A DNA stretch of 64,000 nt from Flavobacterium sp. IMCC34852 (GTDB lineage: Bacteria > Bacteroidota > Bacteroidia > Flavobacteriales > Flavobacteriaceae): NCBI RefSeq assembly GCF_030643905.1, contig NZ_CP121446.1, positions 2,643,501-2,707,500 on the forward strand, written 5' to 3'. The notes under the pieces were generated by a model, which saw only the letters and a program-made list of their open reading frames with translations, did no database searches and had not been told where the DNA came from. Shown piece by piece: positions 19,199-27,356 of the stretch. Every line of letters starts with the position of its first letter. Position 1 is the stretch's first letter. A program made the position numbers and the translations under genes.

Positions 19199-22100
19199 TT
19201 ATCGAATGACTTTCTTAGTCACTACGTCACCATTGACCGTAGTAATTTGAAGCAATAACACTTCGTTGGCCAAGCCACCGCTAACCGTAGTTTGTGTAGC
19301 GTTGATGTCTTTTTGTTCTCCTAAAAGACGACCGCGTATATCAAAAACCTTAACAGATTGCATAGGTAGGTTACCACTTAGAATCACAAAATTATCATCG
19401 GCGTTTTTGTAAACCACTACTTGGTTGGCGTTGAATGTTGCGTTATCTACGCCCAAAGTTCCATTGGTAAACACAACATTAAATCGACTGTCAAAAGTAC
19501 CGGCTTCAGTCACAAAAGTATAATCGCTTTGTTTGAGGTCGTGAATTACATTAAGTAAAGTATCTTCGAGGTAAATGTTTTGGTGGTCAAACAAGCCGTC
19601 AAAGTTAGACAACTTGATGGTGTAAGTACTAGCCGCCAATGACTTATACCCTACCGGAATCACCTCTGATATGGCAAACGGCAAAGCGCGTCCTTGGATG
19701 GAGAGTTTCTTTTCTTCTTGCAAAGTATAAAGGGTTACAGCGTTACCCACATCTACCATTTCACCGTCATAACCGCGGTCCATTCCGGTGTTGGTAGCAC
19801 CTTCTACATAAGCAATTAAAAGTTGTTTGAAAGCGCCTTCTTCGTTGTAAATATCCAACCAAAAACGGTGGCGTTCCAATAGATTAGCCGAATGATTTGT
19901 TGGAGGCGTATTCATTCTGAAGAACTGATCGTTATTACCGGTTAAACGCATGCTGTTTTTAAAGCTCACATTCCCCGAAGCCAATCCTTTGACAAAGAAA
20001 CCTTGTCCGGAAGCTATTTTTCCGTTAGGCACACTGTTGTTCAGTCCCACATTTGGCGCAGCCGAACCCGTGCCAACACCTCCGGCATAATTATACAAGG
20101 CATAATCTGCTGCGTTGTAATTGCCATTGGCTATAGGCGTATTGTGTGTCCACAAATAAATAGTAGCGTCAATCAAAGGCACATTATCGGCATCCGACAA
20201 AAACAAATCGGCACTCAAAGCACTCGGATAAGGATTTCCAAACAAGTTAAACTGATCGGCACCGCCCACGGCAGGAATACTAATGTTTCCGGTATTGGGC
20301 ACACCCACAAAAGAACCGGCAAAAACATTTGGCGTAGTTTCATTGAAAGGCGCATTTTCGGGCGCTCTGATCAAATAGCCTTTTCCGGGAACCATAGGTG
20401 CTGTGGTATTGGCGTAAGCCCAATTGCCTGCAGCGGCATCAAAGTAAAAGAACAAAGGCGAGTCAGGCGAAAAACCTATTAAGGTTTGCGGACTCACCGG
20501 AGTTGACCAATAAATATAATCGAAAATTTTAACCGGTGTACTGTTTCTTTTATAAGTAATATTTCCGGTGTTGGTAAATTGTACTCCGTTGTTGTTAAGT
20601 GTATTGATTTGTACCAAGCTGGCATTGTTTTGAAAGGTCAAAGAACCGCCGGTTACTTTCACATCGTTTTGGGTAATTAAGGTATGCCCTGAATTAAAGA
20701 CAACATTCCCCGAAAGTACCTCAACCGAACAAACGTTTAGATTTCCGGAAGAAGAATAATTTCCGTTAAAAATGGCTTTGATTCCTACAGACGGTAAACC
20801 GTTACTCCAAGTCGAACCATTCCAAGTAGTAGAAGGAAAACCAACAAAAACACCATTAGAATAAACCACCGGACAAGTTCCTGATTGTACGACAGCACGG
20901 TAATAACGGTTTCCGGCAAAAGTTCCTATTTGCGCAGCGGTCAGTGTCGGATTGGTATTGGCTATAGTGGTTAATCCGGTAGTAAAAGATGGATTGGTGG
21001 CATATTCCCAACGCACTATAGTACCGCCCGAGCCGGTTAAAGTAAGATCGTTTACGGACCAGTTGGCACAAACGATTTGGTCACTGGATAAAACACCCGG
21101 TGCCGGAGCCGGAAGCACAGTGATAGTAGAAGAAGCACTGGCCGAACAGCCATTGGCTCCTACTACACTTCCGGTATAAACGGTGGTAGTGGCCGGTTTG
21201 GCATAAACAGTACCGGTAGGAGTTCCTGCAATGTAAGGATCGGTAGCCGCCGCATTGAAATACAATCCGGTTGGCGGTGTCCAAGTTACTTCGGCTGCTA
21301 GGTTACCGCTGATTTTGACATTGTCAATTGCCCAACCGTAATCCCAGGTAGCTTCATATAAAAATCGGATTCTAACATCAGGATTTCCTGCATAACTGTC
21401 CATCACTACAGTTGCGTTCGAGAAATTGGAAGCAGTTCCTTGGGTAGCCAAGAAACTTCTGAGAATAGCCCAAGTAGTACCACCGTCGGTTGACACTTCT
21501 ACTCTAGCCTTGTTTCCGCCAATGTATCTGAGGTAGTGGTAAAAATTTAAGGTCGCTGAAGTATACCCAACCAAACTAATAGATGGTGATTGCAAGTAAG
21601 TAAGAGTACGATTGGTTCCCGGACTTCCTTGCGCATCAGAATTGGAAAAATAAAATTTAGACGCATCATTGCTGCTCACGTTGATATTCCAATAAGAACT
21701 GGTGTAAGTGTAAACGCTGGTTCTTTTGGTCCAAGCCGCATTGGCTATAGTACCGCCAACGGAAGCATTGATTTTAATCCAGTTATCGGTAGTACCGTTA
21801 AAGTTTTCACTGTAAATAGTGACCGGAGTTGCCGCTGCTAAGCTACCGGTAAGCGATTGAATCGCGCCTTCACAAATAGTAGCAGATGGCGGTATCACTG
21901 TAATGGCCGGTGGTTCAGGCTTAACAGTTACCGTATGAGAAATGACCGAAGTACACAAACTTCCCGAAGTTTGGGTAGCGGTTAAATTATAAGTTGTTGT
22001 GGTAATAGGTTGGAATGTATATCCGGCAGCCACCGAACCCGATAAACCTGCGGTAGTATTCCAAGTAAAATTATTATACGAACCGGCACCAGTTACGGTA

Positions 22101-25048
22101 ACCAATCCTGTGGCTTCACCTTTACAAATAATGGAAGAAGGAGAACTGAAAGAAATGGCCGGTGCTGCGGTAACCGTTGCCGTTACCGGAGTTAATAGTG
22201 AGCGACAAATATTAGAGAACTTCCAGTTATAAGCATACAAATAGAAGGTATTATCAAAACCGTTTCCAACGATACTGGCGATAGAAGAAGTATAAGGATA
22301 AGAAGCACTGTCAATATTCACAACCAGTCCGGAAGCCGGTAAAGTATTGAAGTAAACAAAGTAATTACCTTGCGCCAAATTGAGCGCCATATTAATAGTT
22401 TGCGGTGTACTTCCACCCGATACCGAAGTAACAAAGTTATAAGTAGCAATCTGCACATTAGAAGCATTTCTAATCACAATCTGTCCGCTTTGCCCTGAAG
22501 TTTGCGGATAAATATCAAAAGACTGTAAAGTAGTAGCTGCCGAGACTGAAAAACTGATAAACGTTGGGGTTTGTTGCAGACCCAAAGCGCCGCCTTGCAG
22601 CAATGGAGAAATTGGTCCGGCCAAAACCAATCCGCCCGGTGCTCTTGACTGGGCATAATAAGTTGTGGTTGCAAATAAAGTTGGTGTTACATAATTGCTT
22701 CCGGTGAATAACAGTGTATCTCCGGTGGCCTCGGCATACCATTCAATGGTAGAGCCCGGAGCACCAACCGCTTGCAAAGTAGTAGAACCACCTCCGCAGA
22801 GAGTTCCGTTGGTTACAGTTAAAGAAGTTGGCGTGGCACAATCGGTACTAAAGGTTTCAATATTACTCCAAACGCTTCGGTCAGTACCGTCACATTTTCC
22901 TCTTACCCATACATAATATAAGGTAGCGGGTGTTAAACCTGTAATAGTTGCTGTAGTAATTCCGGCACCAACCGAACCCGTCGGCGTTACCGAACCACTC
23001 GGGGTAGTATTAGAAGTACTTACATAATATTCGTAACCGTTACTTGGTGCAGGAAATGAAGCATCCCAAGAAATTCCGGCAGTAGTACTGCCTACGGTAG
23101 TTACAATCAAATTGGTAGGCTCAAAACAAGTAGGCGAAACGATTACACTTATGTCATCAATCATAATCTTGCTTTGGTTGGCAAAACTATACCCTTGAAA
23201 ACCAATGTAGAAAATATTGTTGGTTACCGGTGTAAAATCGACGGTAGCGGTTTGGTACACGGTATTGATGATATTGGACAAATCCAATATGGTATTGTTC
23301 ATTAAAGCTTCAGTCTGACCTGTTCCTAAACGCACTCTGAGGTTTTCAGCATAAGAACCCGCGCTTAGTGTGTTGTATTTGAATCGCAAACGATAAGTAA
23401 CTCCGGCGGTTAAATCCAAACCGGCAGTAAAAAACCAATCGTCGGAATCAATACCGGTATTGGTTAACAAATGCATCGAATTAGGATTGGAAGCCGAAGT
23501 AGTATTCTGTACTTTCCAAGCTACACTATCGGCATTGGTATCCGTTATGACGAAACAAGTAGGCAATGTATTGATGGGTGTTGTGTCAAAACTTTGAAAA
23601 TAAGGAATTGGGAAAGCACCACAAGGTGTTGGCACCGCCACAACAGCACTATTAACGGAACAAGAAATTCCAACAGCCCGCACTCTGAAATAATAGGTTG
23701 TCAGCGGACTCAAACCTGAAACCACATAATCCGTAGTAATTCCGGTAGCCACTCCGTTGTAAGCCGGTAATATGGCAGTAAAGCCGATGTTGGTAGAAAC
23801 ATCAAGCAAATAGTTGGTCGCACCGGTAACCGGTAACCAAGATGCAGTAAAAGAATTCCCTTCGATGGTTGAAGCAAATACTCCGGTCGGCGCTGCTATA
23901 CAAGTAGTTTTAGACGCGGTAATCATATTGCTTAAATTATAAAACGGACCACCAAGACAACCGGCATTGTATGGGATAACCCAATAGTAATAAGTTGTGT
24001 TAGGTGTTAATGCTGATTGGTTAAAAGTGGTAGCATTAGAGACACTTACCACAGTGTAAGTTCCGGCAATAATGTTATTGACTGCGTAATAAGTTCGGTT
24101 TGGTACTTCTATATTGGTTGGCGGTACATTGACAGTACTTCTCAAGACCAAATAATTGGTAGGTGCCGGACTGGCAGCCGTAAAACTATTCCCTAAAAAC
24201 GTAGTCGCATTCACGGCAGTACTTCCTACCACCAAAGCAGAAGGAGTTCCGGTTGGCGTAGTACATGGTGCCGATGGCGTGTAAGTATATTTTAAACCGC
24301 TGTTAGGATATTCGGTAACACTGACTCTGACCGTACTCGAGTTGGCAATACCAACCGTAGTTTTCCCAAGCCAAGTACTGTTGGTATTGGTTCCGGTTTG
24401 CAATCTGTTGTTAACTTCCCCTTGCAGAAAGTCGTTGGTTACACCTCTTAATCCCACTTGGGCATTGAGCACTGTAACATCGTCCGGAGCACATGCTCCA
24501 TAGGAAATCTCAACAATATTAGAAGTTTCCAACAATCGGATTTGGAAGTTAAAGTTTCCGGTTAAAGCCTTTCTGCGCGCATTGGTCCATTGCACCACAA
24601 AAACCCTGTTGGGCGCTGTACCAATAGTTTTATAAACTATATCATCGGTAGTTGAAATCAAATCCATCCCCAGCGCACTGATGGTCCCGCCACCGGTAAA
24701 CACTGTGGTTACACTCAAAGGCAAATAGGTAGTTGGTAAAGGTTGTACCCCAAAGGAAATAAACCCATTAGGGCTAATGAAACATTGGGTTTGGGTTAGT
24801 CCGTTATAAGTAAAATTAAAACCAATATTGGCTTGATGTGCAGCACCTGAAGTATGATCGTCCCACGGAATAGCGTAAGCAACCGTAGGGGTTGTAAGTG
24901 CAGTGTAAGTAGTAACTGCTTCTGCAAAGCCATAAGTGCTGACTTGGGAATAACCCTTAGATATAAAAACAAGAAGCATTGCTGTAAAAAAAGCACGTAA
25001 CTGTCTTTTTACAGAGAAAATGTTTTCTTTGTTAGTAGTGGTATTCAT
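19199..25048 (-). CDS. Large secreted Fn3/jelly-roll protein with T9SS type C-like signal
   Basis: The protein has 1949 residues from the ATG at 25048; a further ATG at 25090 would add 14 residues. The signal peptide core is LRAFFTAMLLVFISK, then GYSQ. The N-terminal domain (56-253, with GTAPNRVFVVQW) is related to the three jelly-roll-like repeats of the 2740-residue protein. Fn3 units lie near 258-379, 378-469 and 639-736, with jelly-roll-like domains around 476-636 and 1080-1320. From about 1407 (WNGSTWSNG) to the end it parallels the neighbour at 13132, including KGYLIRAPE, FNLFGNPYPSAL, IASGQGFFVKG and VKVFDIRGRLL, ending KKVIR. It was probably generated by duplication and domain shuffling. 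The likely role is a surface protein of unknown ligand. Confidence 0.9.
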   Translation of the reverse strand: MNTTTNKENIFSVKRQLRAFFTAMLLVFISKGYSQVSTYGFAEAVTTYTALTTPTVAYAIPWDDHTSGAAHQANIGFNFTYNGLTQTQCFISPNGFISFGVQPLPTTYLPLSVTTVFTGGGTISALGMDLISTTDDIVYKTIGTAPNRVFVVQWTNARRKALTGNFNFQIRLLETSNIVEISYGACAPDDVTVLNAQVGLRGVTNDFLQGEVNNRLQTGTNTNSTWLGKTTVGIANSSTVRVSVTEYPNSGLKYTYTPSAPCTTPTGTPSALVVGSTAVNATTFLGNSFTAASPAPTNYLVLRSTVNVPPTNIEVPNRTYYAVNNIIAGTYTVVSVSNATTFNQSALTPNTTYYYWVIPYNAGCLGGPFYNLSNMITASKTTCIAAPTGVFASTIEGNSFTASWLPVTGATNYLLDVSTNIGFTAILPAYNGVATGITTDYVVSGLSPLTTYYFRVRAVGISCSVNSAVVAVPTPCGAFPIPYFQSFDTTPINTLPTCFVITDTNADSVAWKVQNTTSASNPNSMHLLTNTGIDSDDWFFTAGLDLTAGVTYRLRFKYNTLSAGSYAENLRVRLGTGQTEALMNNTILDLSNIINTVYQTATVDFTPVTNNIFYIGFQGYSFANQSKIMIDDISVIVSPTCFEPTNLIVTTVGSTTAGISWDASFPAPSNGYEYYVSTSNTTPSGSVTPTGSVGAGITTATITGLTPATLYYVWVRGKCDGTDRSVWSNIETFSTDCATPTSLTVTNGTLCGGGSTTLQAVGAPGSTIEWYAEATGDTLLFTGSNYVTPTLFATTTYYAQSRAPGGLVLAGPISPLLQGGALGLQQTPTFISFSVSAATTLQSFDIYPQTSGQSGQIVIRNASNVQIATYNFVTSVSGGSTPQTINMALNLAQGNYFVYFNTLPASGLVVNIDSASYPYTSSIASIVGNGFDNTFYLYAYNWKFSNICRSLLTPVTATVTAAPAISFSSPSSIICKGEATGLVTVTGAGSYNNFTWNTTAGLSGSVAAGYTFQPITTTTYNLTATQTSGSLCTSVISHTVTVKPEPPAITVIPPSATICEGAIQSLTGSLAAATPVTIYSENFNGTTDNWIKINASVGGTIANAAWTKRTSVYTYTSSYWNINVSSNDASKFYFSNSDAQGSPGTNRTLTYLQSPSISLVGYTSATLNFYHYLRYIGGNKARVEVSTDGGTTWAILRSFLATQGTASNFSNATVVMDSYAGNPDVRIRFLYEATWDYGWAIDNVKISGNLAAEVTWTPPTGLYFNAAATDPYIAGTPTGTVYAKPATTTVYTGSVVGANGCSASASSTITVLPAPAPGVLSSDQIVCANWSVNDLTLTGSGGTIVRWEYATNPSFTTGLTTIANTNPTLTAAQIGTFAGNRYYRAVVQSGTCPVVYSNGVFVGFPSTTWNGSTWSNGLPSVGIKAIFNGNYSSSGNLNVCSVEVLSGNVVFNSGHTLITQNDVKVTGGSLTFQNNASLVQINTLNNNGVQFTNTGNITYKRNSTPVKIFDYIYWSTPVSPQTLIGFSPDSPLFFYFDAAAGNWAYANTTAPMVPGKGYLIRAPENAPFNETTPNVFAGSFVGVPNTGNISIPAVGGADQFNLFGNPYPSALSADLFLSDADNVPLIDATIYLWTHNTPIANGNYNAADYALYNYAGGVGTGSAAPNVGLNNSVPNGKIASGQGFFVKGLASGNVSFKNSMRLTGNNDQFFRMNTPPTNHSANLLERHRFWLDIYNEEGAFKQLLIAYVEGATNTGMDRGYDGEMVDVGNAVTLYTLQEEKKLSIQGRALPFAISEVIPVGYKSLAASTYTIKLSNFDGLFDHQNIYLEDTLLNVIHDLKQSDYTFVTEAGTFDSRFNVVFTNGTLGVDNATFNANQVVVYKNADDNFVILSGNLPMQSVKVFDIRGRLLGEQKDINATQTTVSGGLANEVLLLQITTVNGDVVTKKVIR

Positions 25049-25439
25049 CTGTCTTTTTTGATTCAAGGCAATATTTGAAAGGCTATACATCCTTTTTAAT
25101 TGTTTGATTTTAAATAATTAAAGGGATTAATTTCCATTTCAGGAATCGGTAAATTTATAGGAAATCTTTAAAATAAAAAGTTTATAAATCTAATTTTTAA
25201 AAGAAATCGTCAAAGTGTTAAAAAGTATCGATATCTCACAATTTTTAGTTCATACAATTCTTATATATTCGTTAGTTAGTGATTGATTACATCTCTTATG
25301 TAAATTTAATCCGCACAAAAACATTTGTTTAGCGCGTGAAGGTTAGCCATAAAATGTAAAAAGAATTTCATCGGGCTATATTTTTAAATTAAAGTTCAAA
25401 AAAAACAAAGTGTTTTCTATCTTTGAAAAAAATAACACC
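25049..25439. other. AT-rich divergent intergenic region
   Basis: About 390 bases separate two divergent genes. No gene or RNA is evident. The only clear element is the plus-strand promoter at 25418-25425, listed separately. No good TAnnTTTG copy was found on the minus strand for the giant surface-protein gene. Confidence 0.6.
25418..25425 (+). promoter_or_regulatory. Promoter -7 element for the phosphoribosyltransferase gene
   Basis: TATCTTTG is an exact TAnnTTTG match, putting the start of transcription near 25432. The leader before ATG 25440 would be only about eight bases. The earlier in-frame ATG at 25410 lies upstream of the promoter and is unlikely to be used. Confidence 0.65.
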
Positions 25440-25937
25440 ATGGGGCAAAATATCATTCTTCAGCATCAGGAAATAGAGCATAAAATAAGACGTATTGCTT
25501 ATCAGATATATGAAACTTTTGCCGATGAACAAGAAATCGTATTGGCCGGCATAGCCAATAACGGGTATATTTTGGCGGAAAAAATTGGTGCGGTTTTAAA
25601 TAACATATCTGATATTAAAATTGTTTTATGTGAAGTTAAAATTGACAAACAGCATCCTTTTAATCCAATTATAACTTCGGTATCCAAGGAAGCTTACAGC
25701 GGAAAAAATTTAGTATTGGTGGATGACGTACTGAATTCGGGAACAACCTTAGTCTATGGTGTAAAACATTTTTTAGAAGTACCAATTAAAAAGTTTAAAA
25801 CGGTAGTCTTAATCGACCGAAACCACAAAAAATATCCGGTCAAAGCCGACTTCAAAGGTATTTCACTTTCTACTTCCTCCAAAGAACATGTGCATGTGGT
25901 TTTTGAGGAAGGCAACAATCATGCTTACTTAGTTTAG
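25440..25937 (+). CDS. Phosphoribosyltransferase-family protein (PyrR-like)
   Basis: This 165-residue protein is a type I phosphoribosyltransferase fold. The PRPP-binding loop LVLVDDVLNSGTTL is at 91-104, and AGIANNGYILAEKIG at 36-50 supplies the usual flexible-loop region. Members transfer the ribose-5-phosphate of PRPP to a base or act as pyrimidine regulators (PyrR). No neighbouring pyrimidine or purine gene helps to choose the substrate. Its 3' end overlaps the convergent shikimate kinase gene by nine bases. The fold is secure and the substrate is unknown. Confidence 0.88.
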   Translation: MGQNIILQHQEIEHKIRRIAYQIYETFADEQEIVLAGIANNGYILAEKIGAVLNNISDIKIVLCEVKIDKQHPFNPIITSVSKEAYSGKNLVLVDDVLNSGTTLVYGVKHFLEVPIKKFKTVVLIDRNHKKYPVKADFKGISLSTSSKEHVHVVFEEGNNHAYLV

Positions 25938-26447
25938 TAAAGCTTCAATTTCTTTAACTATAGCCTCGGGTGTTTTGCCATCGGTATTGATTTTAAAAGT
26001 AGCCTGATGGTAGTAATAACTGCGATCAAATAGGTTTTTGGCGATAAACTCTTTAAGTTCTTCTTCGGATTGGTTGGCTACTAAAGGTCTTTCGGCGGTA
26101 TGCTCTTTTAGCCTATAGTAAATTGCATCTATACTCGCTGAAAGATAAAAAGAAACGACATTATTGCCATTGAGCAGTAAATGGTTGTTGGCGTAACATG
26201 GTGTTCCTCCGCCGGTACTGATGACTAAATCTTCTTCAGCTTTTATCAGTTTTAGAAATTCGAGGTGTTCTTGCTTCCTAAAATAAATTTCTCCTTTCTC
26301 TTGAAAAATTTCACTAACCGATAGTTTTGTATTGCTTTCAATAATTTTATCTAAATCTACCCACTTTATCTGTCTGTTTTCAGCTAAGATTTTGCCAACG
26401 GTTGACTTTCCGACTGCCATATACCCTACTAAAACAATTTTCTGCAT
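25929..26447 (-). CDS. aroK: Shikimate kinase
   Basis: This 172-residue cytoplasmic enzyme phosphorylates shikimate with ATP, the fifth step of chorismate synthesis. It shows Walker A GYMAVGKST (8-16), the substrate-binding Asp in VDLDKIIE (30-36), FRKQE, the glycine-rich STGGGTP loop near 78-84 and the lid arginine in ERPLV. The length is typical of the family. It is transcribed from a promoter at 26499-26506, divergent from the tRNA-Lys promoter. Chorismate made here would feed the isochorismate synthase at 55458. Confidence 0.96.
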   Translation of the reverse strand: MQKIVLVGYMAVGKSTVGKILAENRQIKWVDLDKIIESNTKLSVSEIFQEKGEIYFRKQEHLEFLKLIKAEEDLVISTGGGTPCYANNHLLLNGNNVVSFYLSASIDAIYYRLKEHTAERPLVANQSEEELKEFIAKNLFDRSYYYHQATFKINTDGKTPEAIVKEIEALLN

Positions 26448-26498
26448 CGCAATAAAACCTTATAAATTAAGCCATTAAGACCCTTTCCTAAAAAAAGG

Positions 26499-26506
26499 CA
26501 AATTTA
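26499..26506 (-). promoter_or_regulatory. Promoter -7 element for aroK
   Basis: CAAATTTA on the plus strand reads TAAATTTG on the minus strand, matching TAnnTTTG. It lies about 50 bases before the aroK ATG at 26447. Confidence 0.5.
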
Positions 26507-26518
26507 TAATAAAATTGC

Positions 26519-26550
26519 TTTGAAATATAAATAATAAGGTCTTATATTTG
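26519..26550 (+). promoter_or_regulatory. tRNA promoter
   Basis: TTTG at 26519-26522 and TATATTTG at 26543-26550 form a full Bacteroidota promoter with a 20-base spacer. It ends 24 bases before the first tRNA-Lys and should drive both tRNA-Lys genes. Confidence 0.75.
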
Positions 26551-26574
26551 CACCCGCATTCAAGAAAAGAAAAA

Positions 26575-26647
26575 GACTCGATAGCTCAGTTGGTAGAGCA
26601 CAACACTTTTAATGTTGGGGTCCTGGGTTCGAGCCCCAGTCGGGTCA
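26575..26647 (+). tRNA. tRNA-Lys (TTT)
   Basis: The 73-base cloverleaf has acceptor GACTCGA paired with TCGGGTC (one T-G wobble), the D arm AGCTCAGTTGGTAGAGC and the T arm TGGGTTCGAGCCCCA. The anticodon loop CTTTTAA gives TTT. CCA is not encoded. Confidence 0.97.
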
Positions 26648-26673
26648 CAATTTTTCTTTATTTTGAGGCTAAA

Positions 26674-26746
26674 GACTCGATAGCTCAGTTGGTAGAGCAC
26701 AACACTTTTAATGTTGGGGTCCTGGGTTCGAGCCCCAGTCGGGTCA
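26674..26746 (+). tRNA. tRNA-Lys (TTT), second identical copy
   Basis: The sequence is identical to the tRNA at 26575 and begins 99 bases later, as a tandem duplicate. It is followed directly by a strong terminator. Confidence 0.97.
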
Positions 26747-26747
26747 C

Positions 26748-26778
26748 AAAAAGTCGAACAACTGTTGTTTGACTTTTT
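26748..26778 (+). terminator. Terminator after the tRNA-Lys pair
   Basis: The arm 26748-26761 (AAAAAGTCGAACAA) pairs with 26765-26778 across a CTG loop with a single G-T wobble, followed by a T run. It ends nine bases before tRNA-Leu. That gene therefore needs read-through or a promoter inside this stem, and no TAnnTTTG is seen for it. Confidence 0.8.
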
Positions 26779-26786
26779 TTGTTTTA

Positions 26787-26868
26787 GGCCACGTGGAGAA
26801 ATTGGTAGACTCGCCATCTTGAGGGGGTGGTGCTGCAAAGCGTGTCAGTTCGAATCTGATCGTGGTCA
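26787..26868 (+). tRNA. tRNA-Leu (GAG)
   Basis: The 82-base tRNA has acceptor GGCCACG paired with CGTGGTC. The anticodon stem CCATC/GGTGG encloses the loop TTGAGGG (anticodon GAG), and the long variable arm is typical of leucine tRNA. CCA is not encoded. Its last 16 bases are repeated twice downstream, at 27042 and 27232. Confidence 0.95.
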
Positions 26869-27253
26869 CATTTGCTTCGCCGGTTCGCTAGCGCTCGGGT
26901 GAAATTAAAAGGAGGACTGCCGGTGGCAGTCAGGTATTTTTAAAGTTTTCAATTAAATTAAAGAAAAACACCAAGCTCGCTTGAGTGTTTTTTTTTGTTT
27001 AAAGTATTCTCAAAGCGGAGCTTTGCAAGAAAAACGTAGTTAATCTGATCGTGGTCACATTTGCTTCGCCAGTTCGCTAGCGCTCGGGTGAAATTAAAAG
27101 GAAGACTGCCGGTGGCAGTCAGGTATTTTTAAAGTTTTCAATTAAATTAAAGAAAAACACCAAGCTCGCTTGAGTGTTTTTTTTTTGTTCAAAGTATTCT
27201 CAAAGCGGAGCTTTGCAAGAAAAACGGAGTTAATCTGATCGTGGTCACATTTG
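26853..27253 (+). repeat. Tandem 190-bp duplication carrying the tRNA-Leu 3' end
   Basis: Two units, 26853-27041 and 27042-27231, differ at about five positions. A third partial copy of 22 bases ends at 27253. Each begins with AATCTGATCGTGGTCA, the 3' end of tRNA-Leu, then CATTTG. Each full unit also holds the hairpin GACTGCC/GGCAGTC, a terminator-like hairpin (26964-26993 in copy 1) and CAAAGC/GCTTTG. No protein gene is seen in 26869-27356. Confidence 0.9.
26964..26993 (+). terminator. Terminator downstream of tRNA-Leu (repeated at about 27153-27182)
   Basis: AAAACACCAAGC pairs with GCTTGAGTGTTTT with one bulged A and is followed by a long T run. A nearly identical copy sits 189 bases downstream in the second repeat unit. 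Confidence 0.75.
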
Positions 27254-27312
27254 TAAGCAAACTCAACTTGGATTTGCTTTTTTTTGCAAAGATTTTAAAG
27301 AAAACCTGTTTG

Positions 27313-27350
27313 GTAAAATTATTTTGCTAATTTTGTTTAACTAATTTTAC
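27313..27350 (+). promoter_or_regulatory. Promoter and possible autoregulatory operator of the CarH-like gene
   Basis: TAATTTTG at 27328-27335 matches TAnnTTTG, with TTTG upstream in CTGTTTGG. Two features suggest an operator. GTAAAATTA (27313-27321) and TAATTTTAC (27342-27350) form a perfect inverted repeat around the -7 element. TTGTTTAAC at 27333-27341 is also one arm of the crtI operator. Confidence 0.55.
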
Positions 27351-27356
27351 GAAAAG

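Noticed and set aside
20003..20482. 159-residue plus-strand frame antisense to a giant surface-protein gene
   Set aside because: Low-complexity repeats in the opposite strand give long accidental frames; no signal or family pattern is visible.
26548..26902. Several frames covering the tRNA genes
   Set aside because: They overlap three tRNAs and a terminator on both strands and show no protein family.
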